A DNA stretch of 64,000 nucleotides from Gambelia wislizenii (lineage: Eukaryota > Chordata > Lepidosauria > Squamata > Crotaphytidae): assembly GCA_030847615.1 (NCBI GenBank), contig JAUMIR010000002.1:117746309-117810308 (forward strand), given 5' to 3'. Under the pieces are notes generated by a model, which saw only the letters and a list, made by a program, of their open reading frames with translations, had not been told where the DNA came from and ran no database searches. How positions within the stretch are numbered: the stretch's first letter is position 1; the number at the start of each line of letters is the position of its first letter. The position numbers were made by a program, and so were the translations under genes. Positions 1 through 11,520 of this stretch are shown one piece after another.

Positions 1-522
1 TAAAAGAATGGTGAGATAAGATTTTTAAAAAGGAGACAAACAAGCCAGGTTCTCCAAACGGAGGAGAACCAGGCCAGTAAGAACAGATCTGCCAAGGGCA
101 ACCCATCAAACATGACACAAGCAGTCAGACCAGAACAGTTGCTAACAGAAAATTACAACCTTGGGCAATAGAGCATGTAACAGAAATGCCCAGCTGGGGC
201 TGAACAACCCCCCTGCCCCTCCTTATAAAAGCATTTAGACCTGTGTATGCCAAGTATTGTTAACTTATTCGTCATCAGGTTAAAACTGCCATTCTTCGCC
301 TCCCAGCTCTGCATAAACTTTCAGCTTCTTTAGGAAGGGGAAATTCACTTTTATTATAACTGTCACATAAAAATGGCTTTACAATGATTTCCCCTCGGAA
401 ATCCTTCTGTACAGCTTTAGTTGCTAGGCAAGCTGGGGGAATAAAAGCACCCACTTCACTCCTTCTCAGCCCCTCATGATTCACTAGTGAATGGAGAGCT
501 GATCCCCTCCTTTTGAACTGGC
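1..522. other. Intergenic, no gene seen
   Basis: No open frame with recognisable protein content and no repeat family I can name. Short open frames here have no start context or homology that I recognise. Confidence 0.5.
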
Positions 523-600
523 AACCTGCTGTCCTCCAGAAGTTTTGGACTACAGCTCCCATCACTTCCATCATTCTGAGCTAGCATACCCAGTGTTGAG
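523..600. repeat. Half-copy of a palindromic 'ACTACAACTCCCATCA' repeat
   Basis: The stretch reads like one arm of a widespread squamate foldback repeat, with the core GGACTACAGCTCCCATCA followed by GAGCTAGCATACCCAGTGTTGAGG. A fuller two-armed copy is at 44627-44762, and other diverged copies are at 9943-10030, 18530-18655 and 13370-13460. Only one arm is visible here. Confidence 0.5.
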
Positions 601-774
601 GGGCCGTGGGTGGAAGTTCAAAACACGGGCAGGGGAGTGGGTCAAGGAAGGCTTGGGCAAGCTTTCTCAGTGGAAAATACATCATGCATTACTGGGTAGG
701 GGGCTTCAAACTCAGTTACAGAGTCACAGAGTACATTACCTTCCTGTATGTGTATATGCCAAAGATTTGATTAC

Positions 775-1206
775 CAGGGGCTTGTCTGTATGGTGAAAAT
801 ACTCCTCATAGAATTCAAGGAGCATACCTTTTTGTCCCAATGAGATCCCACATCATTTTGCTTTACTAGGAAGGGGGGGGGGAACTAAAAATATTCTACA
901 GGGAAACCCTTTGCAGCTTTCCCTGAAGCTTTTTTTTTTTTAAACAAACCTGCAGGAAATGTGCATTCCTGCCCATTTGGACAACAATTTGATTTGTTGC
1001 GTAGTCCAGAGAGGGCAGAGCTAAATGCCCAATTGGTTGGTCTCTCTCCTGATCACCCCCCCCCACTGCACAAAAAATGACACGGCTGCCATCTTGGTTT
1101 GTGGCCATGTGAAGAGGTCAAAACATTGTGGGCACAAATCAGTCCTACTGCTAAGTGGGAATAATGTGTAGGTAAGTGGATTATTTCTTCTCATATAGAT
1201 GACTCC
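775..1206. mobile_element. hAT-like nonautonomous element, short copy
   Basis: The left end CAGGGGCTTGTCTGTATGGTG matches the right end (reverse complement) of the larger element at 46408-47458. The body (AATACTCCTCATAGAATT, TTTGTCCCAATG, ATTTGATTTGTTG, CAGTCCAGAGAGGGC) aligns with that copy in opposite orientation, and the right side GATTATTTCTTCT matches its other end. This copy lacks the large internal inverted repeat of the 46-kb copy. Possible 8-bp target duplications are TTGATTAC and AAGATTAC (6 of 8). The hAT assignment is inferred from the CAGGGG terminus. The right boundary is uncertain by about 10 bp. Confidence 0.65.
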
Positions 1207-1267
1207 AAGATTACTTTACCAGATTACCTCACCCAATGAAAACCTGTGCTGTTATGCAGAGGGTGGA

Positions 1268-1370
1268 AAGCTTACTTTATTGCACTATAATCCCCAGAAC
1301 CTCAAAGCCAGCACAACCACTAGTTGCCTGGGAAATTCTGGGCACTGTGGTCCTCAAAAATGAAATTCCC
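1268..1370. repeat. Diverged small palindromic repeat
   Basis: Arms resembling TACTTT...CACTATAATCCCCAGAACC and CTGGGAAATTCTGGGCACTGTGGTCCTCAAAAATGA face each other as imperfect inverted repeats. The same arrangement occurs at 2808-2905, 12125-12230 and 62280-62375. It is probably a short DNA-transposon derivative. Family not assigned. Confidence 0.45.
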
Positions 1371-2807
1371 AAGCCTACCTTCTGTCTCAGATGTTACTCT
1401 GTTGTCAGTTAAGATGGTATTGAGGGATTTCAGTGCAGGTAGAGGCCACTCCCCTTCTTGGCCATTTGAGGACTATGGACAAAGGGCAATAAAAGACAGG
1501 TAATAACATTTCAACTCCATTAACAAGAGAAAAGTAACTTCCCTTGAGATCCAGTTGTCTCTGTCTTGTGTGAGGCTAACTGCTCCTTTCTTAGGCAAAG
1601 AACTTTGACTTTCTCAAGGAGTCTCTTTGCTGTTACATCTGGAAAAACTTTTAGGTAACATGTGCCAATTGTAATCCAATGAAAGAGTGGGGACCTCGAG
1701 GTTTTTACCTCCAGCAAAGGTAAAACTCCATGTAGCTCTATCACAAATGCAAATGATGGGGGTCCCCTCTCCTGTTACAGCTTTCATGACTGTAGCAGAG
1801 CATTGTCTGTTCTGTGCTTTGGATTTCTGATCACAGCTCTACCTTCCCGCACAAAGCAAATAGAAAATGATTAGTCATGTAGTGCCTATTGATTTAGCAT
1901 TCTTCATTTTAAAAATTATGTTTCCCACTATTGTTCTTTTTTTAAAAAAAAATTACTGAAGCAAATTATATTACAGTCAGCTAGAAATTGGTTAACTCTT
2001 TCTTACCACTGCCATGCCATGTGTGTCTATGCATGCATGCATTTGTAGCTCAGCCTTGTGCTGACAGAAAGGCAACTGTAAAGTGAAAAGTGTTTTCTTT
2101 TTTATGTATGAAATAAAAAAGAGCTTGAGGCAACATTCTTAGCAGACATATATTAGTTTAAGAAGCTAAGATTCAGAGGCTTCAGAACTTATGCACCACT
2201 GAAAATCGAAAGAATGGGAGAGGGCTGATATCAGGGTAGGCAACGTTGGGTATCTGCTGAGACCCACACCACTGTAGGGGCTCCACTGCCTACCTCTGAA
2301 GCTTCCTGTCCTTGATGCTGCTGCTGCTTGCTGCCCTCCATGCGCATACCAGCAGTGACAAGAATGAATGGAAGAGCAGTGTACTTCACTCATCTTGTGC
2401 TTTCCTTCTGGATTAGGATTTCAAAATCTCAGAGCCTGGACCCTCTTCCTCATTCCTCAGGAGAAGGGGAGGAGTCTTCAGGTGAGAGCACTGCCTTGAA
2501 AAATGTGTGTGTGTGTGCCCCTCATAACTTGGATTTGAATGTTTTTAATGTAAATGGATGGCACATTCTGTGCAACTGTGGTTAGTGCCTAGTGTTTCAT
2601 GCTTTATGACATCACCAGGGATTGTCCCTTGTAGCATCAACCTTATAACATCGCGAGGGCCCACCCCACATGACATCACAATGGGTTGTCTCTAGAGCTC
2701 AGGTTTTCGGCCTGAAATCTCAGGGCCTGGGATAGCCCTGACCTGATCTGGATAGTGGTACAGCTCAGACTCAAACAGAGGACAAGGCAATGGGCAAAGC
2801 TTTGAAC
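1371..2807. other. Intergenic, no gene seen
   Basis: Mostly non-repetitive AT-leaning DNA with a short GT run near 2503-2515 and a CTG-rich patch near 2320-2335. The open frames here (75-85 codons) show no recognisable protein features. Confidence 0.5.
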
Positions 2808-2905
2808 CCAAATGTTTTTCCACTACAACTCCCACAATTCCCACCCAGTTGCCATGGGCAGTGGCCATGCTAGCTGGGAGATCCTGGGAGTTATAATCCA
2901 TAAAG
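2808..2905. repeat. Small palindromic repeat
   Basis: Inverted arms TTTTTCCACTACAACTCCCA and TGGGAGTTATAATCCATAAAG flank a short centre containing CCATGGGCAGTGGCCATG. It has the same design as 1268-1370 and 62280-62375, consistent with a MITE remnant. Confidence 0.5.
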
Positions 2906-3264
2906 TAACTTCTCCAGTCTCTGGCAGTAGAGCAGAGGGATCAGAAATGAGGAAGAGGGAGGTCCCATTGAAGGCACCTTGCCTAACATTGCCCCTCCCC
3001 CATTGCACACACACCTGGTGCAACATTGGAATGGCAGCTGCAAACCTTTGCCAGTGCAGATTCCATCAGATTTTTTAAATTCTCTGGGACGGTGCTTCAA
3101 GAATAAATAAAATGCCATCTTCGTTCCCAAATATTACTGGCAAAACTAAAGACAATATTACTTTTGCACTTACATTTTTAAAATAAAGATTTTCTCATGG
3201 TTGGGAAATGTCACTGAATTTGCCTGGAAAAAATATATATTCCTTTTAGTTCAGTTCCTGTTCT

Positions 3265-3345
3265 GAATTATTAGCCACCTTGAGCTCCAATTTTGGGGAA
3301 AAGTCAAGATATAAATAAAGATGATGATGATGATGATGCCGTCTC
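3265..3345 (+). mobile_element. L2-type LINE 3' tail with (GAT)n
   Basis: The tail AGCCACCTTGAGCTCCAATTTTGGGGAAAAG...GATATAAATAAA is the typical end of an L2-group LINE and matches the tail at 34085-34135. It is followed by a short GAT/ATG microsatellite at about 3319-3338. No coding part remains. Confidence 0.65.
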
Positions 3346-3545
3346 TAGAACAAATAAAGCAGTGGAAACTCCTGACAGAGATCTCTTCTTACCTGATCCC
3401 TATGGGATGAGAGCTTTACTCCCACCCTAGTAGTATTCTGAGGCCCACCCCCTGGGGCAGGCCTAAGTCCACATATCCTTCCTGGTAAACTAGCCAGAAA
3501 GGTAGGAAACCAATCAATAGGGAGGCCCAATGTAATTTCAATATT

Positions 3546-3830
3546 GACTTATTTATTTGTAGCATTTTGATACCACTATTTTTTTAAAATCCTCAGATAT
3601 AAAGTATAAAGGTTATCCATCAAGATAGAAGCATGGCATCCAGAATGTAAATTAAAAGAAATATCAATATGATCAACATAAAATCATCAAAACCAACATA
3701 AATTAAATGAAAACCAGCACAAAATCAGTCTTTTTGAAAACAGCCTAGGGTTATGCAGTAGTATTTGCGATTTAAAAGGCATTGAGCTGTTTATTTTTTA
3801 AAATCATAAAAATTTTAAAGAATAAAAAAG
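3546..3830 (-). mobile_element. L2-type LINE 3' tail, reverse strand
   Basis: It starts with TTATTTATTTGTAGCATTTTGATACC, the reverse complement of an L2 (AAATA)n tail and its 3' UTR, and runs into AT-rich sequence with ACATAAAATCATCAAAACC-like motifs. Strongly diverged, no coding left. Confidence 0.45.
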
Positions 3831-5930
3831 TCTCTTTACTTGGGCACCTAGGTATCAGGACAGGTATGTCTGTTCAAGGCTTTCCATCACTAGCACATTA
3901 TCATTGGGAACACATATAATGATGAGACTTAAAACATTTTCGCAAGGGCATAGGATGAAGCGACCCAAATGGTTTAATAACATATGTTGTACAATTGAGG
4001 TATTTACCTCATGCCAAAGATAGTATGGAATGAAGATTGTTGAGGGTACCTGCTATAGGCCAGTCACTGCAGTGAACACCATTTGTTTCCCCAAACCCAC
4101 AGCCTGGTCTGGTCCACAATATCATGACTCCAGACCCATCCATCTCAGGAAGGCAGCCCAAAAGGATAAAATAGATGGCAGATGCAAATGGAATAGCAAA
4201 GGTGTATTTAGTGCAATACGCTTCTCGAATGAATCTGTAGACATGATATACAAATACAGGAGAGCTACAACATCTCGTACAGTTCCATCCTACCTATGTG
4301 GCACTATGTTGAGACTATGTTGGATGCAGCCTCTACTCTGTTGCCAGGTCATCAGGCCAAGACTCTGAACACTGAAAGCTTCTTTGCCTCTCAAAAGTTA
4401 CTCTGGAGTTTCGAAAGAAGAAGGGAGGGATAGATAATATTCCAGTTGTTGTGTACAGGCTTAGTTAGTATTCTGGTTATATTTTACAAGCTTAAATCTA
4501 GGCCAGGTTAAGGGATCCATTTTCCATCCCACTCCACTCGGGGGATTTCCTTAATCTAGATAATGTATGTTTATGACTCACTTCTTGAGGTCAAATAGAC
4601 AGCACAAACATTTCCTAGTTGAGTTGTTGCTTCTTTCTTTTTGTTAATGCAGATGGTGCATTACAGCCAAATCCTCTGAGCTGCTGTGTTGGCAGATAAG
4701 TAACTAACCCTGGGCACTAGGAGTGCTGTGCTGATAAAATGCCATAGCTTGTAGCACTGCACTGTCTTCCCAAGCCAACTCCATGTGCCTCTTTGGCATG
4801 AAAGTCAAGACTGACAATACAGCCCTGGCAACAACCGCCATTGCTAGGTGTGGCATACCGACTCTATGCAATCTCTTCACAGGGCAGAGAAAATGTATGG
4901 AAGGGGCATGCCAGAATAAAGTGAAGCAGAGCTTATAAAATTCTTTCAGCAGTCACTGAACCTGTGTTATTACATCTCTGTGCAATGTATACAATTTAGT
5001 TAATTTGATTGCAACATCAAAGGAAGTGCAGTAGAATGAACTGCCCCCGTTTACTCCATCCAGGGTGAGGTTCTGTCTGTTACAACAAGCCTTTGTGCAT
5101 TCTCCACCCAGTTAGACACAGTACAACTGCCTGTGCAGAAGGGAGGCCTGCTAATGAATCACCACCTCTCAGTACCATGGTCAGCACCTGTTACTCACAG
5201 AGCCCAGATCTTCACTTTATTTCCATTATGGTATCTTGGTAGGGTTGTGCAAGAGAGGGGAGCGTCACCTTTTTCTTCCTCACCTCATTCCTTTGTTCAC
5301 AGAGGTTTGTTTTGCTGTTTTTAAAGGTTGTAATTTAACCAAGCCATTGTTTCCGCTCTCTCCAGTGTCAATATTTTCTCTTTCTTTTGACATTTTTTTA
5401 AATGTTATTTTTACATGCGGTCCTCCAAAGGGTATAATTTTACAGAGTTAATACTATGCAATCAAAGACAATGGCAGGATTCTTTTGAGTTAAGCAATTC
5501 TGTCTCGTAACCATGGCCCTCAGTGGTGTGAAAATATTGTAAGTGAGAGCCCGAACTGGTGAAATCCATAAGAAAAAACCTGCCCTATTGAGAGATCAAT
5601 GGCTTTTGTGAAGATGTGATCATAACATCCTTTTTATATTTTTTTTAAGGCTGTGGCAAGTGGTATGTTTTAAGTGTAAAGTACAAAAATAGTCTTCCTC
5701 TTCATCGCCACACCTCTCTCTTACTGTAGAAGGCTCACCTTGCATCCTTTGACAAACCCAACAAATAACCCAATGTGTGAGAGCTGTGTAGGCGGTTGCT
5801 AGCATGATGGCTGAAGTATATGTGTAGAGAGATCATAGGCAGAATCCCCCACCAAGTGATTTCATGAAACAAAACTGAGGGAAACATTATGCAAATAACT
5901 AGTAGTAAGCAAGAGACTTAGGGGCTTACT
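3831..5930. other. Intergenic, no gene seen
   Basis: Two kilobases of mostly unique DNA. The longest open frame (4030-4368, 112 codons) has no signal, domain or repeat pattern that I recognise and lies in ordinary-composition DNA, so I do not call it a gene. Confidence 0.5.
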
Positions 5931-6219
5931 GCACTCCAAAGAAAAGTGGTAAGGCAGCAGAAACTTTCCGTCTTCTGCTCTGCATTACTGCATGGCGTCA
6001 TCATTTCTTTTTGTTCCAGTCCCATGAGGAACTGAGGAAAAACCATGTCTTTTTGCTAACCAGAAAAACCCGTTAGCAAAAAGGTGCAGGTATAGCTCAG
6101 TCCCCCATGGGACCAGAATGAAAGAAAGCCGGAAGAATGGCAACATCATGCAGTAAGGCAGAAGGGAAGATAGAACATTCCTGTTGCCTTGCTACTTTTC
6201 TCAGAGTGTGGTAAGCCTC
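5931..6219. mobile_element. Foldback MITE, about 290 bp
   Basis: The two halves are imperfect reverse complements along their whole length. The left end GGGGCTTACTGCACTC pairs with the right end GAGTGTGGTAAGCCTC, and the centre is a clean hairpin with stem CTTTTTGCTAAC / GTTAGCAAAAAG at 6049-6060 and 6072-6083. There is no coding capacity. The outer ends look like terminal inverted repeats of a DNA transposon derivative; superfamily not assigned because I could not find a clear target duplication. Confidence 0.7.
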
Positions 6220-6300
6220 TTGGTTTGCACACAATGGGTGGAATCTTCCCTGGTTCAGCATAGCAAAGGAGTTCTATATGCAAAACAATGCTATGCTGAG

Positions 6301-6660
6301 CTATTTACCACCACCACAATCCACACATATACATAGAGCCACAGGACCCCCCCCCCACACACACACAACCATTTGTACCTGGAAGAGTGGGGGGATTACA
6401 GAAGCATCTGGCTACATCCTCATACCCAGATGTGAAGCAAATTGCATCATCCACTGAGATCCACCAAGGTGCTCTGGAGGTCACAGTGATTGATGTAATC
6501 CCTTCATGTCTGGCTACAGTGATGTAGCCAGATGCTTCCCAAATCCCTCCCCCCTCCTCTAGGCACAGAATTGTCATGGGAGGGGGCTTTGGTGGCTCTA
6601 TAGTAGGTCATTGGGGTCGTTGGTCACTGCAGAATGAGGGACTGAATACCAACTCCACAG
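6301..6660. mobile_element. Foldback-type repeat related to 49425-49752
   Basis: AGCATCTGGCTACATCCTCA at about 6402 faces TGTAGCCAGATGCTTCC near 6523, giving inverted arms around a centre near 6470. A second element at 49425-49752 has the same plan and shares CCAGATG-type arm sequences. The copy is diverged and contains low-complexity C-rich and CA-rich tracts (6349-6367). Probable MITE. Confidence 0.45.
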
Positions 6661-6680
6661 TGACTTATGCCTGTCCATAC

Positions 6681-7038
6681 CAGTGGTTCTTAACCTGTGG
6701 TCTGCAGACCCCAGGGGGCCGCAATTTCCTCACAGGGGGTCCGTGAAGGCTTAGCAGTTTAAAGCCTGCTCAGCCCACCTCCTTCCCACAGCAGAATGGC
6801 CATGTGACAGGAGCCAAGGCAAAAGCTGGCTGGCTGGCTGGCTGGGCCTATGTGTTGCTGTTCAATCCACTCCAGCTGCAAACTAGCCAGAAGAAGTGGG
6901 AGAAGAGCCTCTGAAGGAAGGTTTAATGAATGCTGTATATTGTTGTTGCTTTAAATCTTGAGTTAAGTCTTAACGGTCTGTGGCAACAAAAGATATTTAA
7001 AGGGGGTCCCTGGTAAAGAAAAGGTTAAGAACCACTTG
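6681..7038. mobile_element. hAT-like MITE, CAGTGGTTCTTAACC ends
   Basis: Terminal inverted repeats CAGTGGTTCTTAACC at the left and GGTTAAGAACCACTT at the right are visible, with near-terminal inverted AGACCCC/GGGGGTCC blocks. Flanks GTCCATAC and GTCTGTAC (6 of 8) fit an 8-bp hAT-type duplication. Other copies are at 36920-37182 and 61822-62271. No transposase frame. Confidence 0.75.
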
Positions 7039-8245
7039 GTCTGTACCACTAACAGGCTGCCAGCCGATGTCAGCATACTACATTTTTTTCAACCAATATG
7101 GAGTACATTCTTTTTCTGCTGTGAAAAGAAGGATTACCATAGTGTGTGGGGGGAAAATAATGTCTGAAGTAGGTCAAAAGACACATGGAAGACATGCAGG
7201 AACAGCCCCATATAAAAGCATAATGTGAGAAGTGTGTTTGTAGTGGCAAAGAGTTGCCAGCAAATCACACACACATACACACACACACACACAAAAGCAA
7301 CACATACACTTTTTCTAGATCTGTGCATTTCTATTGTTACCTTTAAGAGAAAACAATCAACAGGACTGGGAAAGTCATTTATTCTGTCCTGTGGATCTCT
7401 TCTGCTAGTGATGGGTTGTTTTTTGAGCTTTAATATTGAGCATTGTTATTCTGTGTCAGTGATTTAAATGTGCTGATCGTGCCAGTGACAGCTTAAATGG
7501 CTCCAGCCCCCAGCCTCCCCTTCCCATCCTCTCTGCCTGCAGTTAGTCTCTGTAACGGATGGAAGGCTGACAAGTTCTATTCAGAAGCAATGGAAAGCCA
7601 CAAGAGGAGCACTTGGGAGGAGGGGTGTGTATGGTGAGCCTGGTAAACAGAGCTGATCTATGAAACAGAGCCATTCCTCTTTCGCTAGGTCCAGGGTCAG
7701 CTTTTAGCATAGGCAGAAGGCAGGCGTGGGGGGGAATCTGAATTACTTGCAGTGTTAAGAAACTGCTGGTTGACTATTTCAAGTGCCTTGATGAAACAAA
7801 GGTCTTGATCTGAATTCCTAAGGAGGCTGATTGCATGGGCTGTTCACCCAAACACGCTTGCTTTTTTGATCAGAGAAAGAGAGTGAGGCCTGATGGCTGC
7901 TTTCCATCTCTTCCTACTTGCCCAGCAATGGCAGCCGTCTGAGAGCAGAGGGCCATCCACTGCTGTCTCATCTTATCTCCCACTCCTAGTCCTCTGGCCA
8001 GCAAGCAAAACAGATCTTCAGGTGTTTACTCAGCCCCTTTCCCTTACAGAAGGTGAACCAGATCATGTAGCAGTCTGTGCAGGTCCACAAGAGGTGTGTG
8101 TGTGGGGGGGGAGGTAAACAGGTATGAACAGTGTTCCTCAGAGAGCCATATGAAGGCCTAAGATAGGAACAAAGTATAGCTCTTGAAAATTGAAAGAATG
8201 TGGCCCCCAAAGCCTTTCCGCCATTGTCTGGACCCCGAACTGTCC
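7039..8245. other. Intergenic, no gene seen; short (CA)n
   Basis: Contains a CA microsatellite at about 7266-7293 and otherwise unique sequence. The stretch 7440-7640 is free of repeats I recognise. No supported gene. Confidence 0.5.
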
Positions 8246-8279
<34 letters not shown>

Positions 8280-8307
8280 GACAGACAGACAGACAAGACA
8301 GACAGAC
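8246..8307. repeat. (GATA)n-(GACA)n microsatellite
   Basis: Eight GATA units at 8247-8278 are followed directly by runs of GACA units with two interruptions to 8307. GATA/GACA compound arrays are the Bkm-type satellite known from reptile genomes, where long arrays may mark sex chromosomes. This short array alone does not show that. Confidence 0.9.
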
Positions 8308-9499
8308 TTTTTGGTTTATTTTTGCTCCCCAAGCCATGGCCAAAGGATGCCAAAATGCCTACCACCACCCCAGAACTCCTCCAAGTACCTCCATATCTGG
8401 CTGCATACTGGCCAAAATGGCAATCAAAGGTGATGTTGCATCAATTCCAGTCACCTTTTTGGCCAATATATGTAGAGTAATGTTAGGGACAGGATGAACT
8501 GTTGTCACCTGTGGGAGGGGGTTGAGGTGAAATTTGGCCCACCCCAGGCTTGAGACCTAAGAACCCTGCTGGATAATATTTATTTATTCAGCAAAGTTCT
8601 GTCTAGTCCAGCAAGCTGTCTTTTCCACAGCGGCCAGCCTGATGTCTTTTTTTGGAACGCCATCACTGTGTCATAAACACAACAGTGCCATCCCACTCAT
8701 ATTCCCCCAGTGACTGGTGTTGAGGTTAAACTCTGCAGACCAGTCTGATGTGGGATTGATGAAAAATTTACCATTAACCTTGCTGTAAGACAGGCAGAGT
8801 AAAAACTGTCTATCAAACTTCACAGAAGCAGAATTAAGGCATAGCAAACTGGGCAGGGGGAGGCGGGGAGAAGATGAAGACATATTATAGACAAAGCAAG
8901 GAAAATCTCCCTGGGAAATAAAGCAGCAAAACAGTTTCTTATTCCTTCCTCCACAGTGGAAAAGGCTAAATCACAATGAAAGGTAGTAAAGGGTGAATTA
9001 TGCTGCACCCTTAGCTGAAAACCCAAATCCAATAAACTTATATCTGCATATTCCTTTTCTCTTCATAGTTATAAAGCACAATACTTGAGAGGCCTCACTT
9101 TAGATATTACCTGACAATTTATTCTGTATTCTCCTCTCTCTCTCTCCTTAAAACAACAACAACACGAGGTGGGTGCTGAGCAAACTAGGAAGAGGAAACA
9201 CTCTCAGCTTTGATTTTGTAGCACTTCACTGAACTGTGCCTGCATTCTTCTTCCATCTTTTGTTCGTCTCAGGATCTAAGACTTGTACCCATCCCTCCCC
9301 CATGGAAAATCATATGGCTTTTCTACATGCATTTTTCATAATGTGTGCATTTTCCCACTGACTAAAAGAGGGGTGGGCAACGTGAGCCTCAAGTGCTGCG
9401 TGGGACCTGACAGTGCCTCCATTGTCTCTTCCCCACAGATCTCTGTCACTCTACAAAAATTAAGGTGAAATGGCAACCAGCACCCACAGAAGTCTTCAG
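8308..9499. other. Intergenic, no gene seen
   Basis: Unique sequence with a small CT run near 9133-9147. No supported coding or RNA gene. Confidence 0.5.
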
Positions 9500-9890
9500 A
9501 GTGTGATTTGGAACTTAAAGGCAATTCCCCCCTCATACCAGCATGTTTCAGGCCTGATATAGCCCGCTTTTGCTTTTTTCAGAAACTGAGTTTGGAAAAA
9601 GGGACTAGAAGTTTTGGGAGAGGCTGCAACAGTTTTTCTTTGCCTGAGCCTACAGGGAAGGGCAAATTTCATCCCCCACCTCTCCTCTCCTCTCCCTGCT
9701 GCTGAGTTAACCGAGTGCAAACAACTGGTGCACTTTGAACTCAGTTTGCTGCAATTGAAGTAAGAGGGGGATAAAGCGGGATAAGGAAAGAGAAGTTGGG
9801 ACATTTTAGAAGCAGTTGAAAACATGCGATGACACATGATTAATTGGGACTGTCCCTACCAAACTGGGACAGCTGGAAAGTATGAAGCCC
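9500..9890. mobile_element. MITE, 'ACTGTCCC...CTGGGACAG' family, copy 1
   Basis: Shares with 24028-24957 and 41088-41404 an internal block (GGCTGCAACAGTTTTTCTTTGCCTGAGCC, CTCAGTTTGCTGCAATTGAAGTAAG, GGGACATTTTAGAAGCA) and the end GGACTGTCCCTACCAAACTGGGACAGCTGGAAAGTATG. The left end is poorly preserved. Open frames on both strands (up to 113 codons) fall inside the repeat and are not genes. Confidence 0.65.
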
Positions 9891-9942
9891 TGGGATTCAG
9901 CCTGGTATTATGAATAGCCACAGTAAATGCTGTAATGCAGGG

Positions 9943-10030
9943 CTGGGCAACTTTGGCCCTTCGTATTGGACTGCACCTCCCATCATTCCTCAACATTGAC
10001 TATGCTGTCTATGGCTAACAGAAGCTGTAG
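9943..10030. repeat. Palindromic 'TGGACTGCACCTCCCATCAT' repeat, partial
   Basis: Carries GGGCTGGGCAACTTTGGCCC, then ATTGGACTGCACCTCCCATC and the spacer ATTGACTATGCTGTCTATGGC. This corresponds to one arm and the centre of the family seen at 44627-44762. Confidence 0.5.
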
Positions 10031-10396
10031 ACATTTTTTTAAATGGAGAGCCACAATTGGGCCTCCCTGGGGTAATACAAGACAATCTGCAGTATGGTGT
10101 AACATCTGTGATTGCCACATTGCCAACCCTTTTCATTCTCCCTTCTCCTTCCTTTCCTTTCTCCCCATTCTTGTCATTTGTCTCTCTCAGAAGTCCTAAA
10201 ACCATGGGTTGCCTAGTTCTGACTCCTGTAGCTCCTTAGGCACTCAAACCCAGCCTACCCCAATCTGCTTCAGCCATGCACAACCATTACCTAGCTGTTT
10301 AGGATTTACCGCTCATAGTAGTTTCATTCAGTACCTTATATATCTAGTGTGCTTCAGGTTTCCCACTGCATATAAGCTAATTAGTTTCCTATTGTG

Positions 10397-10475
10397 TATG
10401 TGTTATGTGCCTTCGAATCATTTCCAACTTATGGTGATCCTAAGGCAAACCTATCACAGGGTTTTACATTATAAT
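10397..10475 (-). mobile_element. Sauria-type SINE 3' fragment
   Basis: TATGTGCCTTCGAATCATTTCCAACTTATGGTGATCC is the reverse complement of the BovB-derived SINE 3' region seen in fuller copies at 14168-14392, 34409-34627 and 61468-61696. The tRNA-like head is missing. Confidence 0.7.
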
Positions 10476-11454
10476 CCATATATTCAAACTTCTTAATCCT
10501 CCCCCAATGATCTTTGTTTATCTTCTTGATGCTTGCGTGTTTTATTAAAATAGACACATGTGAATGTGAGTCAGTGGACAAATCTGGCAAAACACTATTG
10601 CCAAGATTAAGAGGTCAATGACATGTATGAATTTCCACTTGAGTGTACGTTGATTCACAGGTCACTAGTAAAAAACCAAACACTTGCTAACACAGGTCTG
10701 GCCTCCTCGGGAATGGGCACACCCCGACTCACCTGACCAAAGACACTTCTGGCCACAGCTGCCCCTGGTATTTCACATTCAAAACTAAAACCAGCAAGAC
10801 CACAGAGTACAAACCTGGTTCTTCAAGGGAAGTACTGTATTGCCCATCTTCATCCAAAACATGATGGGTCCCTCTTTCCGAATGCATTCCTTTCCTGCCA
10901 GGCAATTGACTTGTCTTAACAAATCCTCAGTTAGCCCTCATGAATCCCCTTAGTGTCCATTTTGAAGATGGGTGAAGAACTTTAGAAACTGGTTGAACTC
11001 CCAAACATATGATGTGGTCTTAGTAACTCAGGGGTAGATTTACCCACAACAAAGATGGAAAACATGGGCCTGGTAGTTTCCTTTTTTCTTTTTTTTTAAA
11101 TTTTACTAAAAATGGATGTAGCTAACAAAAAAAATACAGCAGGGATTTCATTCAATCAACATCATTAAAAAATATACTGTAGTCCTTTTTCACATATCTA
11201 CCTCAGTGATTATTGCAGGATAACTTGGGGCTTGCCAACATGGGTGAAAAATAACATACTCACCCTGAAGCCAGCGCTGGCAGTCCAGATATATTGCTAC
11301 TTCTGGGGAGGATCCACAGCTTTTGGCCCTAAATCCGACTTTGCCCCACACTAAGTGAAGTCAGGTAAAAGTCCGATGTTTCCCAGAAACTTTGGAGTAG
11401 CTTTGGATTCTATTGGTGTGTGAACAGCTAAATGGGGTCCAATTTGGCTGATCC
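10476..11454. other. Intergenic, no gene seen
   Basis: Unique sequence with small T- and A-rich runs around 11085-11110. No supported gene. Confidence 0.5.
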
Positions 11455-11520
11455 ATAGAATCATAGAGTTGGAAGAGACCACAAGGGCCATCCAATCCAA
11501 CCCTCTGCCATGTAGGAATA
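11455..11520 (-). mobile_element. CR1 LINE 3' tip
   Basis: ATAGAATCATAGAGTTGGAAGAGACC followed by AGGGCCATCCAATCCAACCC is the reverse complement of the CR1 3' end, which on the + strand ends in ATTCTATG-type octamers (compare 53640-53696). Only the last ~65 bp are present, typical of 5'-truncated CR1. Confidence 0.85.

Noticed and set aside
4030..4368. 112-codon forward frame
   Set aside because: No recognisable domain, no codon or composition signal, and no repeat support; could be chance.
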